Source: Ricinus communis | Lineage: Eukaryota; Streptophyta; Magnoliopsida; Malpighiales; Euphorbiaceae | DNA length: 64,000 bases | Reading direction: 5' to 3' | Assembly (NCBI RefSeq): GCF_019578655.1 | Contig: NC_063262.1 | Coordinates: 19,289,582 to 19,353,581, forward strand | Shown: piece by piece, positions 39,923 through 51,898 of the stretch | How the letters are laid out: each line of letters begins with the position of its first letter | Numbering within the stretch: the first letter of the stretch is position 1 | Made by a program: the position numbers and the translations under genes | Notes under the pieces: model-generated | The model's database searches: none | Seen by the model: the letters and a program-made list of their open reading frames with translations, nothing else | Told to the model about the DNA's origin: nothing

Positions 39923-40634
39923 TCTATCGAATTGTTGTTACATAGCTTGAATCACATGATCATTTGTAGAAGAACTTGTGTCTTTTGACATGATTGTAAA
40001 ACCTAAAATTTTAATAAAAGAAAATAGAAAGAAACGATCTCACAACACTCCCTCACGTGTTTTCACTCAAAATTGATGTATACCACTTGTGTTTACACTC
40101 AATTTTGGCTTTTTTTTTCTAATGATCTCACACTCTTGCCTTTTACCTCTCAAATTTGCCTTTTGATTTCTTAGATGAACTAAGTTTCTCAATCAAACAA
40201 AATTTCAAGAATGTAGTAATCAATGAAAAAAAAAATAAGGTAGGCTAACAAGAAAATAATAAGGTAGGCTTAAAGAAATGAACAATTTGTAGCAAATAGG
40301 CTAATAGAAATGAAAAACAAAGATAGATCATCAAAGAACACAAAGATATAGAATTATAAAGATAGATCTCAATGGAATATGAAGAGTCAATTTTTTTTAT
40401 GTAATCTGAGATCTAACACAAGAATATCAAAGATAACAATTTTTTTCTTTTAGGACGATTTTTTTTTTTTTTTTTTGATATATGCAAACAAAATCTTGAG
40501 ATAAGAAGAATAAAGATAAAAATAATAATAATAACAAGAACAATAGATGGCAAAAGGTGCAAAATATAAGATGAACACAAGATATTGAGAATTAAAAGAT
40601 AGTATTGGATACACAAACCTCAATCTCGAGTCAA

Positions 40635-40651
40635 TGCTCTGATACCACTTA
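40635..40651 (-). promoter_or_regulatory. Primer-binding site of element B
   Basis: Reverse complement taagtggtatcagagca contains tggtatcagagc, complementary to the 3' end of initiator tRNA-Met, adjoining the 5' LTR. The leader at 39923-40634 is AT-rich with T homopolymers and no gene. Confidence 0.9.
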
Positions 40652-41415
40652 TGATGGGAATTGTAGGTTTCATCAATTAACTCCCCAATAGCAAAAATAC
40701 TATGATAAGTTGAATTAGAAGAAAACTAGAAATTACCAATTTAATCCACAAATTCGGATCGTTCAAAGATTGAAGTAAGAAGATGGATGCTACTTAACCC
40801 CTTTACCAATAAGGATAAAGATACTAAGATAGACTTTGAATTTCCTCTTATGCCACAAACAAGAATGTTTGATAAATAACAAGAAAACAAAGATTTAGAT
40901 TTTGACACCACAAGCTAGAATAAAGCTTGATAAGTCGCAAAGTTCAAGCAAGAAATTAAAGACAAAATTCCTCACAATAAAACTCAAACAAAATTTCATA
41001 TATCAAATTCAATCATGCTCTAAAAGAAAGAGAAAAGGACTTGTTTATATAGAGTACAAGTCCATGCACACACTACTAAAATAGACTCACACATATAGGA
41101 TTACTTTTACTCTTAAATGGCCTTAGCAACCATTATCCACACTAATAGCCATTACTTGGTATTGATTACCCCATTAACTTGTATATGGTGGCTACATGTA
41201 ACCCTAATTGTTATTAACATGAAAACAAGTTAAATATTATTCCTTGGGCCTCCATGGATGCCTTATTGGGTTGAAGTTCTTGGGCTTTCCAAATGTCCCT
41301 AATTAAACCCAATATGGCTTGTTGAAGCTTCTTGGATTTGGACCTTGTGATTGGGCCTTCTTGTACTATTAATGGATCTTGGATCTCTTTAAGCTTTGAA
41401 CTTGGATTCACATCA
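40652..41415 (-). repeat. 5' LTR of element B (764 bp)
   Basis: Near-identical to 34678-35439. The promoter TATA (ctatataaac on the minus strand) lies at about 41045-41054. The ORF at 41214-41411 is the LTR copy of the integrase tail, not a gene. Confidence 0.95.
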
Positions 41416-41420
41416 CAAGG

Positions 41421-43500
41421 ATCCGAACCATGCTAGAGCTCCTTGAAAACTCAAGACATCAAGCTTCCACAAGTGAGACTGAAGCTACATCTGAAATGGC
41501 CAATGAAAGAGCTAATGAGTAATACGTTGAGATCCTCAAGAATGTTGTTATCGACAACCTAAGGGGTGTTAGTCAAGATGAGCTCCAATAACTTTTGGCT
41601 AGGATGGCTACAAATCAAGCCCCACCTGCTACTCTGGTTACGCCAACTAATCCCTCTGCCGTTGTTGATCTAACTGTGGTTGATATTGAAACTACTGCTG
41701 CAACAACAGCCGCTACTACCACTACTGCTAATGCCAATGCCGAAGACCCTACTAGAAGAAGAATGTCCTAAAACTGTTATGATTTTGACGAGTATGTGTT
41801 GGACCCAGCTAAAAGGGAGACTGTCCTTGCCACTAATGACATTGTAAGAGGCTTGAGCGCCAAGCTTGACAAGATGCAAGGCATGCTGGAAATTAAAGGT
41901 AGGCCCGACCTATGATTTCAAAGAATTGGTATTGACAGGTGAAGACACGTTGCCTACAAAGTTCAGAATGCCCGAGATGAACAGATTCATGGGACTAGTG
42001 ATCCAAAGGTTCATCTAAAGTAATATATAATTATCATGGGAACTACGCAACTATGTAGGACCCAAATTGTCAAGCTATTTTTATTGTCACTAGAAGGACT
42101 TGCTGTAAACTGGTATCATAGTTTGGAAAAATCTGCTAAAGCTGAATGACACGATTTATGTAATTCATTTGTTAAGCCATATGACTATTATACCTAGTCA
42201 GAAGTGTCAATTAGAGACCTTGAGTCCACCAAATAGAAGTTAAACGTGTCTTTCTTTGATTTCCTGACCGAGTGGAGGAATAAAGATGGGTTGATGAAAA
42301 ACAAACCCTCTCAAAAGGATCAAGTTCGTATAATGGTCCTAGATGTTCTTCCTGGTTGGGTCAAAAGGCTTCAGATGATAAATCTGAAGACTTCAATGGA
42401 CTTATATGATGATGGGCTTCAGGTCCAAAAAATCGAGAATGATAAGAGGAAGACTGTACAAACTGGCGAAAGGCCTAATCATTAGGCTGGAAGGAGCAGG
42501 ACTTTAGATGTGAATGTTTTCCAACAACCAAGAACGTTATCCAACTTCAGGCAACCTCTCTCAAATATTTTTGAGAGGTTAGTACAAAACGGCATATGCT
42601 TCAACCAACCACCCTAAAAAACCCACCTAACTCTAATGCACCTGGCTACAAATCCAACACCTACTATAAATTCCATCAAGCACCCGGCCACCACACAGAT
42701 AACTACATTCAGTTGAAACATGAAATCCAAGACCTCATCGACACTGGAAAACTAACCGACCCAGACTAGCCTAATACTAGAAGAAACTCCCTACCAAATT
42801 ACAACAATACACCACCCTAAAATAAGTGTCCATGATTACCTTCGACTTTAGTGAAGAGGAGGTCATGAGCTCTTTTAAAGACATGTCCCAACCCAAGCCA
42901 AAGCTAGAGCCAGAACCAAATAACCCATAAAGAACCTTCACCGAACTAGGGGCATCATTATTTGTAGTGTTCCAACATTTAAAATTGAGTAGGAAACTTA
43001 TGTCCCAATTGCATAAGAATAGTCCTAAACCTAATAATGGTAGTATTATGAGTATCACCAGGCTTTTGGGCATGTGACAGACTAGTGCAATTATCTCAAG
43101 CACGAGATTTAGAACTTGATTGACTGTGGGGAGTAGTAAGTTTAACAACTTCCTCGATATGAATGTGAAGACCTATTGGGACAGTCCTCAGGCAAATTTG
43201 ATTTCAAGGTCCATTATTTGAGACCTCCTTCGATTAATATTCGAATTGAGAATATTGTGCCCAGCGGTTGGGGATCGGACAATGATCAGGCAACTTGTGA
43301 GCCTTGTCTTCTAAAAGTTCAGAATGAGGGTAAGAAGAAGTCAGTTATGGCCATTGACATCTGGTACAATTCTAGGAACGAGTGTGAAGTCCAATGCACT
43401 AGGGCCAAGGATATCTAGGCAGGCAATGACTCCGACAAAGAAGTCGAGCCAGTAGGTAAGAGTGAAGATACGAAGGTACAAGAACTGAAGCAGGTCGAGA
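41421..43500 (+). pseudogene. Element A gag region (continued after element B)
   Basis: The gag interrupted at 34672 resumes here. The clearest block is 42246-42485 (FFDFLTEWRNKDGLMKNKP, then VLDVLPGWVKRLQ). Near 42600-42780 a repeat-rich linker follows, and at 43176-43418 the PSGWGSDND and MAIDIW segments shared with the remnant at 4160-4380. Stops occur about every 100 bases. No zinc knuckle is evident, as is common in this lineage. Confidence 0.75.
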
Positions 43501-43579
43501 AAGCATCTTAAGGGGATAATGGGTTACTAGAACAACTGAAGACAGAAATGAAGATAGCTGACATCTAAGGGCTGCTAAT

Positions 43580-44170
43580 GCTTTGATTGGATCATAGAGA
43601 GGCTCTAATTCGGGCATTGTATAGTATAAGTCTTAGCACAATAGCTACCCCTAAGAAAATGATCAAAACGATAACTGACAAGACCATTGAGATGGTCACT
43701 TTCTTGAATGAAGACTTACCACTCGAGGAAAGAGACCACAATAAGGCTTTCTATATAGCAGTGGAGGTCAAAGGGAAAAGAACTCCATGTGCGATGGTGG
43801 ATGATGGGTCTGCCATCAATCTATGTCCTTCTCGCATACTCCCTAAGCTGGGGATGACTGTGAAAGATTTAAAACCATCATATATGGTTATAAGAGCCAA
43901 TGATGAAATAAAGAGAGACATGGAAGAGACGTTCTCAGTACTGGTAAAGACGGGTCCTATCAAATCTTGGGTTGAGTTCACTGTTTTGGACATACCGACA
44001 CTGCTATTAGGAAGACTGTGGTTCCATGCCCTAGGAGGAGTTCCTTCCATTGTGCATCAAAAGGTTAAGTTCCTTCATGAAGGCGAAATAATAATTATCA
44101 AAGCCAAAGGTGGTAAGGTTGTCTCGATCATTCAAGAAGCTGTCAAACAGTTTAAAGCCCCTATTGGATT
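43580..44170 (+). pseudogene. Element A aspartic protease
   Basis: A 208-residue open frame (43587-44213) holds a retropepsin-like domain. The active site reads VDDGSAINLCP, where D-[STN]-G is usual, followed by LPKLGM, a VIRAND segment and the second hydrophobic block LLLGRLWFH. It would cut the gag-pol precursor. It lies between gag and RT, the usual place. Flanking sequence is out of frame. Confidence 0.85.
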
Positions 44171-44189
44171 CCAAGTTGTTATTCTTTAT

Positions 44190-44306
44190 AGGAATACATG
44201 TATACCAAAGTAGCCAGTATGTTCAAGAAGATGGGTTTCATGCCTGGAATAGGGCTAGGAAAGAACCAGCAGGGTATCACAGAGTTGCCAATCTTCAAGG
44301 ATTAGA
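44190..44306 (+). pseudogene. G-patch motif between protease and RT of element A
   Basis: In one frame the sequence reads MFKKMGFMPGIGLGKNQQGI before a stop at about 44304-44306. The spacing of Gly residues and the aromatic (G-F-x-P-G-x-G-L-G-K) fits the RNA-binding G-patch motif, which recurs in this position in several plant Ty3/gypsy Tat elements. Its role there is unknown. Confidence 0.65.
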
Positions 44307-44789
44307 AGACTCGACACCGAATTGGGTTACCATGAGGATGAAGATGAGTGCAAACTAAAGGGTAAGACTCTAAAAGATGTATTTGTCCAAGAGTACAAGC
44401 CCTACTCTATAGAGTCTGAACTTGTTACAGTAGTTGGGAGTCAGGTGCTGAGATTTAAGATATTTAAGAACCTAATCATCAACATGATGGTCAAGCTGAG
44501 CATCAGGAAGTCCATGAGAAAGTCACCACTAAGGTTGAGGAGCTGAAGCTAGAAGAGTTCATCGCTCTGCCTAAGAAGCTAAGTAAACAAGAGCTAGTTA
44601 TTATGATAGAGGAGCATATCATTAATGTATTTTATGATGATGTAATCACATCTGATCTTTATGAGGACAATGTTTCTTTCATTTTAAAGATCAATGATAT
44701 GAACAATAATTTTACTTACTTGTTCAATGTTTTGCCTAATGGTAGTGTGGATTTTGATAATCATGTGCATGTTTGACAATAATTTCATA

Positions 44790-45760
44790 CAACTTGATTC
44801 ATTCAATTTAAGCATAAATAAAAATCCAAGGAACATTTCGATAGCTCATGATATAACTCCTGAGGAGAGGAGAGAACTAGAAAAAATAATGAAAAAAGGA
44901 AAAGAAGTATTTACTTGGTCCTAGGATGACATACCAAGGTTAGACAAAAATATAGCAGAGTACCACATCCAAACCTACCCACACATCAAGCCAATTAAGC
45001 AGAAGATGAGAAGATTAAGACTAGAATTGTTAAAGAAGATCTTAGAAGAAGTTGCTAAGCAGGTAAAAAGCCAATTTCCTTGATGTAGTACACTACCTTG
45101 TATGGTTGGTAAACATCGTCCCAACCCCGAAGAAAGATGGAAAAGTAGGGATGTGCATGGATTATTAAGACCTAAACAAGGCAATGCCCTAAGGATGATT
45201 TTTCCCTTCCTTGCATAAATATGATATTTGACAGTGCCGCTTCAAGTACAATGTTCTCTTTCTCATCATGATGGCAGTAGTGGACAAGCTGAAGACATCG
45301 TTCATCATTGAATGAGGTACATACTGCTATAAGGTTATGCCTTTTGGGTTAAAGAATACGGGGGCAACTTATCAGAGAGCAGCCACTACCTTGTTTCAGG
45401 ACATGAAGCATTAGGAGATGGAGGTGTATGTAGATGATATAATGGTAAAATCTAAAACAAGGGAAGGGCATTTTCAGGCTCTTGATAAGTTCTTCGAACG
45501 AGTAGAAAGGTATAACCTAAGGCTCAATCCGAAGAAGAATGTATTCAGAATAACAACATGAAAGTTGCTAGGGCACACAGTGAGTCAGCGAGGAATAGAG
45601 ATTGATTCGAACAAAGTAAAGGCTATTCAACAGATGCTAGTGCCGAAGATAGAAAAAGCAGTCAGAGGATTTCTGGGACGTCTGTTATACATTAGCAGGT
45701 TCATTTTCAAACTCACAATAGTTTGTGATCCTATATCAAACTTTTAAGGAAACACCAACC
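44790..45760 (+). pseudogene. Element A reverse transcriptase
   Basis: Conceptual pieces give the RT entry (PEERRELEKIMKKGKEVFTWS), fingers and palm segments with stops, YKVMPFGLKN, and the catalytic YVDD at 45427-45438, intact. KLLGHTVSQRGIEID follows in a separate frame (45565 onward). At least three stops and two shifts occur. The sequence fits the Tat lineage rather than chromoviruses. Confidence 0.85.
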
Positions 45761-45799
45761 CGTTATAATGGATGAACATTATTAGAAAGCCTTCGATTA

Positions 45800-46690
45800 G
45801 AATTAAAGAGTATCAGATGAAGCCGCCAGTACTAAAGCTGCCAAAAGATAGAAAGCCGTTGATTTTGTACTTAGTATTGGAAGAGGAAGCCATGGGGCAA
45901 TGGTAGCGTAGTGCGGGCCTAATGACATGGAGCATGCAGTCTATTATGTCAATAATAAATTGTTGCCTTATAAGTTGAAGTATAACCTCATAGAGAAGAC
46001 ATGTGTAGCCATGATATGGGCTACGAGGAAATTGAGACACTACTTTTAGTCTTATAGGATACAAGCAATTTTAAAAATAGACTCGCTGAAGTATCTATTT
46101 TGAAGCTCCATCTCTTATAGGAAAGTTGGCAAGATGATTAGTGCTTTTAATAGAGTTCGACATCAAGTATGTCAGCAAGAAGATAGTCAAAGGTAGGGCA
46201 ATAGCAGAATTTTTAGCTCATAATGCAATTAAGATAGACGACCTTTGGGATCTAGAGTTTTCTAATACAAATCTAGGGGCAATCAAGATTCAAGAATGAA
46301 AAATGTACTTTGATGGAGATGTAAATGTGAAAGGTGCCGGGTTAAGAGTAGTTCTAATCACGCCAGAAGGAGAAATGTTGTTGATGGCGAAAAGATTTGA
46401 TTTTAAAGTGACCAACAACATGGCAGAGTATGAGTGTTTTTATTTAAATTAGAAGCGGTTATGGTAGCAGGAGTGAAGTAGCTGATGGTCTTCGAGAATT
46501 CCATGCAAGTGATTAAACAAGCCATCAAGGAATGGGACGTGAAATAAGAAAGGTTGAAGTTATATTTCAATTACCTTAGGACTTGGTCTATAACTTCTCT
46601 AAGCATCCATTTATACACTTGTGGCAAGATGAAAACTAGATGGCAGATGCAGTAGCTACCTTATCATCGATGTGGGACAACCCCTTGTAG
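45800..46690 (+). pseudogene. Element A dual RNase H region
   Basis: Two RNase H-like stretches follow one another. The first (about 45850-46060) has AVYYVNNKLLPYKLKYN and a KLRHYF end, the usual retroelement RNase H. The second (about 46300-46690) has MYFDGDVNVKGAG and NNMAEYECF, the archaeal-type RNase H with its D-G-x and N-x-A-E-Y motifs. A second RNase H of this kind marks the Tat (Ogre/Retand-like) lineage. Both are broken by stops. Confidence 0.75.
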
Positions 46691-46859
46691 TTTCCAATGA
46701 AGCCGTTAGTAATCGTGAAGTAAGAAGTGCCTTATTATCAAGGGGATCGAGTACTGCAAGTCCAAATGGGACCAGTAGAGAAGCCTTGGTTTTACATTCT
46801 GAAGAGGTTTGTAGAAGATAGGGGATATCCTGAAGAAGCAACTACGAATGAAAGGTATG

Positions 46860-48021
46860 CGCTGTAGGTATAGACTAGGAACTACCTCAGCCATGAAGGA
46901 GTGCTATACAAAAGAATGACTTTAGGTGTCCAACTTCGATGTATTACTAAGGTGGAGGCGCAAGTATGATGGAAGAGATGCATAAAGGGATATGCGGGCC
47001 TTATATAAACGACATAGTATTAACCAAAAAGGTTATGTGTCAAGGTTATTTTTGGTTAAAAATAGAAAAGGATTGTATAGCTCTAGTAAGAAAATGTCGT
47101 GAGTGCCAGTTTTATAGTGATTTGAGTCACATACCTCCGACTAAGTTACATAATTTGACATCCCCATGGCCTTTTGCAGCTTAGGAATCGATATCATCGG
47201 ACAAATAAAACCTCATTGGATGGTCATAGATACATAGTGGTAGTAATAGACTACTTCTCCAAGTGGTTTGAGGTTGAGTTATTCACTACCGTGGAGGTAA
47301 GAAGGATGGCTAGATTTATATAGAGGAATCTAAATGAAGATATAGAGTCCCACATCACGTTGTGATAGATAATGGTGTGCAGTTCATGGGTGAAACATCA
47401 GACTTATTAGCTGAATACAAGATCAAGCATCACAAATCTTCTTCATACAAACCTCAAGTGAATGGAGTGGTAGAAGCAGCCAATAAGAAATTAAAGAAAA
47501 TACTCCCGAAGATAGTATGGAATCATAAGGATTGGTCGCTTCGGTTACCCTTTGCACTTTGAGGATATCAAACAACTAAGCGAACGTCTACAAGACAGAC
47601 TCCGTACTCTTTGGTTTATGAGACTAAAGCATTTTTGGTAGTCGAATTGGAGTTGAAATCTTTGAGTTGTATTGGAGGTTCAAATACTACAATATCAGTG
47701 GGTCAAGCAGAGATACCAGTAGTTGGCTCTAGTTGATGAGAAAAGAATGAATGCCCTATACCATATGCAGTTGTAGCAGAAATGGATAGCTAGGGCATTC
47801 AATAAGAAAGTGAAGCCAAGAAAGATTAAAGCCGGTGATTTAGTGTTAAAGTACACAAGGTCTACTGCATTTGACCCAAGAGGGAAGTTCAAGCCTTACT
47901 AGGAAACCCGTACTTGGTAAAGGAAATTCTACCTAAAGGTGTTGCTAAGATCTCATACTTGGAAGGAAACGATTTCTCTGAACCAATTAACCTAGATTGT
48001 CTCAAGGAATACTATGTATAA
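46860..48021 (+). pseudogene. Element A integrase
   Basis: The zinc-binding part ends with C-x2-C in CRECQFYSD (47095). Then come SPWPFA, GIDIIGQI (first Asp), a VVVIDYFSKWFEVE block, VIDNGVQF (second Asp, 47360), and NGVVEAANK with the catalytic Glu (47470). The C-terminal part ends LKEYYV at the stop 48019-48021. In-frame stops (for example at 47183 and 47562) split it. After the stop, 48022-48890 has no recognisable plus-strand coding. Confidence 0.85.
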
Positions 48022-48894
48022 GCAAAAATAAATTATAATAGAAAAATAGCCTGCTGATCAAAACACCCGAAAAGGGCTAGTCATGAGAAAATCAAGGCAA
48101 TAAGAGAAAATAATCAGTAGAAAATGACAAGAGTTATATCATGAGAAATCAAAATGTACCCATTTAGACTTTTACTAGATCAATTAATTTTTTAGAATTT
48201 ATATCAAAGATACATATGTTTGTTTATTACTTTATGCACTAACTGAAAAGAAAAACTAAGCTAAGGTCATAAGCAAAATAAGTAAGATCTAAAAGAAATA
48301 TATTTTCATCGTTTCCTCCTCTTTGCATTTGCATTAGCATTCTTAGAATCAGCATCTAGCTCTCGAGTCCTCTTGAACCTCGTAAATCCAGGAGAAGTGG
48401 TAATCTAAAGCTCGATACAAGCTTTGAAGTTGTCATCCGTGGTTAAATCGCCTTTGAAGTCAAGGTTGCGCTCTATGTCTCAACGAGGCCAAAGTCTCTC
48501 CATTTTGTTTAGGAAATGTTGTCTCATAGGAAGCCTTCAAATTTAGGAGGAAATTCCAGAATCCGTTGCTTCTGCTCATACTGGCAGCAAAGTCTCGAAG
48601 GTGTGTAGAAGGTGGATGCCCACAGTCTAGGTAAAGGCACACAATCTCCATACACCATAAGTGTGACATGCTTGATTCTCCACTAGGGGAAAGTCCAGCG
48701 AATGAGCGTATTTCGAATGTCTTTCATCCAAGAAATCCAACCATCATGGTCTCCTAGGGTAACAGCGGACCGAACTTGCATGTGCTTTGGCTCATATTTA
48801 TCGATGTTCTTCGGGATAGTCAGTATCTGAATCTTTTCATACAAGCAAATTTAGAAAAAGGAAAGAAAAAGAGAAAAAGAAGAAAAAAGAAAAA

Positions 48895-49045
48895 GAAAAG
48901 GCTAAGTTGAAAAATCAAGAGGGCGGCTGAGGCACAAAATAAAGTCTACTAAGTTGAAAATCTAAAAGGGCGACTTCGACAAAAGTCAAGATAAAAGACT
49001 GCTAAGTTGAAAACTTGAAAGGGCGGCTTAGCCAAAAATTAACGC
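48895..49045 (+). repeat. About 50-bp tandem repeat of element A
   Basis: Three units share the core ctaagttgaaaa followed by an agggcggct block. They are the reverse complement of the units at 28190-28345 in element C. Confidence 0.75.
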
Positions 49046-50400
49046 AAAAACGATAATAAAAGAAAAGAGATTTGGTTTCAGCCAAGATGATGGGAACTGG
49101 ATTTGCTCTATGCTCCACATGATCAATGATACTAAGAATCCTAATATTTCCCCTTCATTGAGGTTAAATCAACAGAAATTGGGCATACAGGCAAAAGCCC
49201 ATCATCTAGATCCAAGCAGGTGTACCCCTTTATTTCTTCTCATAGCAAGAGATTAGAGAAGTAAGAGTAATGTAATCACTAACAGAATAGGAAAGTACTT
49301 CAGCTAGGAAAATGTCAAATAATTTCACCAATTTTCCAAGAAAAGGATCATTGTACTTTACCATATGGCCTCTAAGAATGGTACAGAACTCTTCAATCAT
49401 GGGACACAACTCCTTCCCATTAAATCTGAAGACATGGTCTTTTGGGCACCAAAAGTTGATAGCAGAATGAACAAACCCATAATCAAGCTTGGTGTGTTGT
49501 ATGGTTTTGAAGAAAGAAAGATAAAATTTTCCAAGTTTGATCCAATCATCACCAGTCAGGGTTCTGATGAGGGTATGTAGGCTTTAAGCACTTTTTGGAG
49601 ACATGTTTTTAACTTTTGAAGATGAAAATCGCATTTAGGGAAGTGTAGGAGGTGTGCACATATATAAAGACCCTTAAGTAGTGTTTTATTTAAACTCTGC
49701 AAATGTAGAGTCAAATCGACTCAATGCATAGCCGATTGGCTATGCGCAAAGTCGAATCAACTTATATTAGTTAGTGCATTTTATACATGCATATATTTTG
49801 CGTTTCATAAATTGCTTTCTTACCCATCAGTCCTTGCCAGGGATAAAGAATCACCTCCTTACTGTGCCGAATAATCGATGTACATGCTCAAACTGATCTC
49901 TCTAACACCATGTGATTAGTTTTATGTGTTACTAACATTTTTAGGAAAGAAGAGATGTAAAATAAAAAGGGATATGCAACATGTGTGCAAGTACTCGAAG
50001 TAAACTCTGGCGGAAGGCAGTGCTCCATGGCAAGCCAGTGGTCTATTGCATCGTGGGGACTTCAGTACGAGATTCGAAAGGAACGGGACACTCCCAAAAT
50101 CACATATGATGTAGCCGTAGGAGGTGCCTCAGACGCAACACTAGCAGAAGGACTAGACATATAGGAAGGGCTAGAGCCCAAGCATATTACCCCTTTATCA
50201 GCTCGGAAGAAGCAGGGGTATGTCGAATAAAGTATAGCAAAAAAAGTTGGGTAAATGAGTGGAATAAAGGAGAATAAAGATTCAACAGAGTAAGTCATAA
50301 GAAATACATGAGCCATAGTGTCTTTGTTAAAAGGCAATAGCCCTAGCAACTAAGGGATGAAAGAAGTATAGTATATCCTCCAAGACCGGATGGTGAGATC
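49046..50400 (+). other. Non-coding interior of element A
   Basis: No domain is recognised; the 71-residue ORF at 49365 and the 95-residue ORF at 50062-50349 (minus) match no family I know. A single copy of the LTR-type palindromic motif (tagccgattggcta) lies at about 49727-49740, outside any LTR. Confidence 0.4.
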
Positions 50401-51600
50401 CTCAGGCTCATCATACCCCACCAAGCTCGTTCCTAACTCCTCCCCAATGAGATTAGTCATCCAGAATATGGAAAGGGGTGGAGACAAAGGGACTCGGTGA
50501 TTATTCAGCCCCTGCTACCATCTGTAGATCCTCTCGCCTAAATACCATGCCCGACAGGTAGGACCAGCCAGCGAGATCCTCTTATGCTCAAGGCTAGTAG
50601 TAGAGAGCATGTGGGGATCCCAATGACGGCACTCCTCGAGCTAATCACTTTAAATCTGCAAATTGGAAAGGTAAGTAATTAACACGAGTAAGTTACAAAT
50701 ATAACTAATAAATTTATTATTACCTTGTCCCAGTTCATAGAGTTTATCCATATACGGTGCACATGGACCTATGTCCACTCTAGCAGGACACTCCGGTTCA
50801 ATCTCCAGCGACTTAGCAAGGAAAGGTTCATAATGTGCAGATGGGTTGCGAGCCCACTATCCAAGGCCTAAACCTGCAAAACAAAATTCAATAGTCGTGG
50901 TGCAAATATAGGAAAGCAAAAATAAAGAAAATAGAGTAGAACTATATGATCACATGCCAAAAGTCGCAGATCCTCTTGCTACCACGAACGGTGATGTCCA
51001 TCTGGTGGTACAAGTAGGCAAGAGCCGCTGATCCCCGATTGTACGAGGAGACCTAGTCTAAATCATACAAAGGAGCCAAATAGTGGAAGTTTAGTAAGTT
51101 CCATGAATCACTAAATAGAATGGTCCTAAAAAGATATACCAAGAAGGCTCGAGCAATTTGATCCACCTCTCGAGCATTCTGAGGCATGAAGCCCCTATAG
51201 TGGAGAGGAATGCTCTGATAAGCAATGCACCTTGTGTTCTTGCACATTGAGAAGAATCTAAGTAAGACCATGATATAATGCTCCTAGACATCAGAGCATT
51301 GGTCATGAATTACGTCATCAAAGGGTACCGGCATTACCCGTGAAGTCAATCCCCATAATGGCAACAAAGGATAGAGGGAAAAGAGTCAGCTCACCCACGG
51401 GAGTATGGTTGTTGTCCATCCACCTCTCGAGTAAGGCATATATCGAGGTATGATCCGTCTTCCTAGTGACTAATGGAATCACAGTAACAAATTGGCGGAA
51501 ACCAGTGTCACCAATCCTGGTCTAAACAGAGCTCAAAAGGTCGTCAAAGCACTTGTGAGCTCCACATAAATTTTCCACAAACCATATCGATACAACATCA
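50400..51600 (-). pseudogene. Antisense plant mobile domain (PMD) gene remnant within element A
   Basis: The minus strand, opposite to gag-pol, encodes a recognisable PMD. From 51600 downwards: WFVENLCGAHKCFDD, then FVTVIPLVTRKTDHTSIYAL and LLERWMDNNHT, VGELTLFPLSFVAIMGID, then (51271-51053) the ARAFLVYLFRTILF-like segment and YNRGSAALAYLYHQMD. These follow the order of PMD-like (MAIN-type) proteins: the RKTDR/ALLERW block, the GEMTLTP-like block, and the WGSAALAYLYR block. Stops and shifts show that it is dead. A probable intron precedes 50900. PMD sequences are known to be captured by plant Ty3/gypsy and MULE elements. Confidence 0.75.
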
Positions 51601-51898
51601 CTCTGGAAAAATGCAAACATAGGTATATAACATAATCTACACACACAAAAAGACTCTAAACAGGTAACTATATTACTGATTTATTATTATTTTACACTAA
51701 AATGCCTTGAAAAATTGGTTGTTGGCCCGTGCACGTTGATTCGGACAGTGCAGAGCTGATCTACTTTGTGGGTTAGGGCATAGTTTTTCATAATATTTTT
51801 TGCAAAATTATATCTATTTTGGAAAATAACATGTATATCTTATATATAAGTGACAAGAAACAAAATCTAAAGCTAGAAAAATACCTCTCCAGTAGTCG

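Larger units (their letters stand above)
34678..41415 (-). mobile_element. Element B: complete CRM-like Ty3/gypsy chromovirus, 6738 bp
   Basis: This is a full-length minus-oriented retrotransposon inserted into the gag of element A. The target duplication caagg is perfect on both sides (34673-34677, 41416-41420). LTRs begin TG and end CA. The primer-binding site (rc of tgctctgataccactta at 40635-40651) fits initiator tRNA-Met. Domain order is gag, zinc knuckle, protease, RT, RNase H, integrase. The integrase tail runs into the 3' LTR, as known for the CRM clade of centromere-targeted chromoviruses, and the gag and RT motifs fit that clade. High LTR identity (about 98.5%) implies a recent insertion, yet the coding region carries several frameshifts. 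Confidence 0.92.

Noticed and set aside
49365..49580. 71-residue ORF inside element A as an accessory gene
   Set aside because: No motif recognised and no counterpart in element C; could not be supported.
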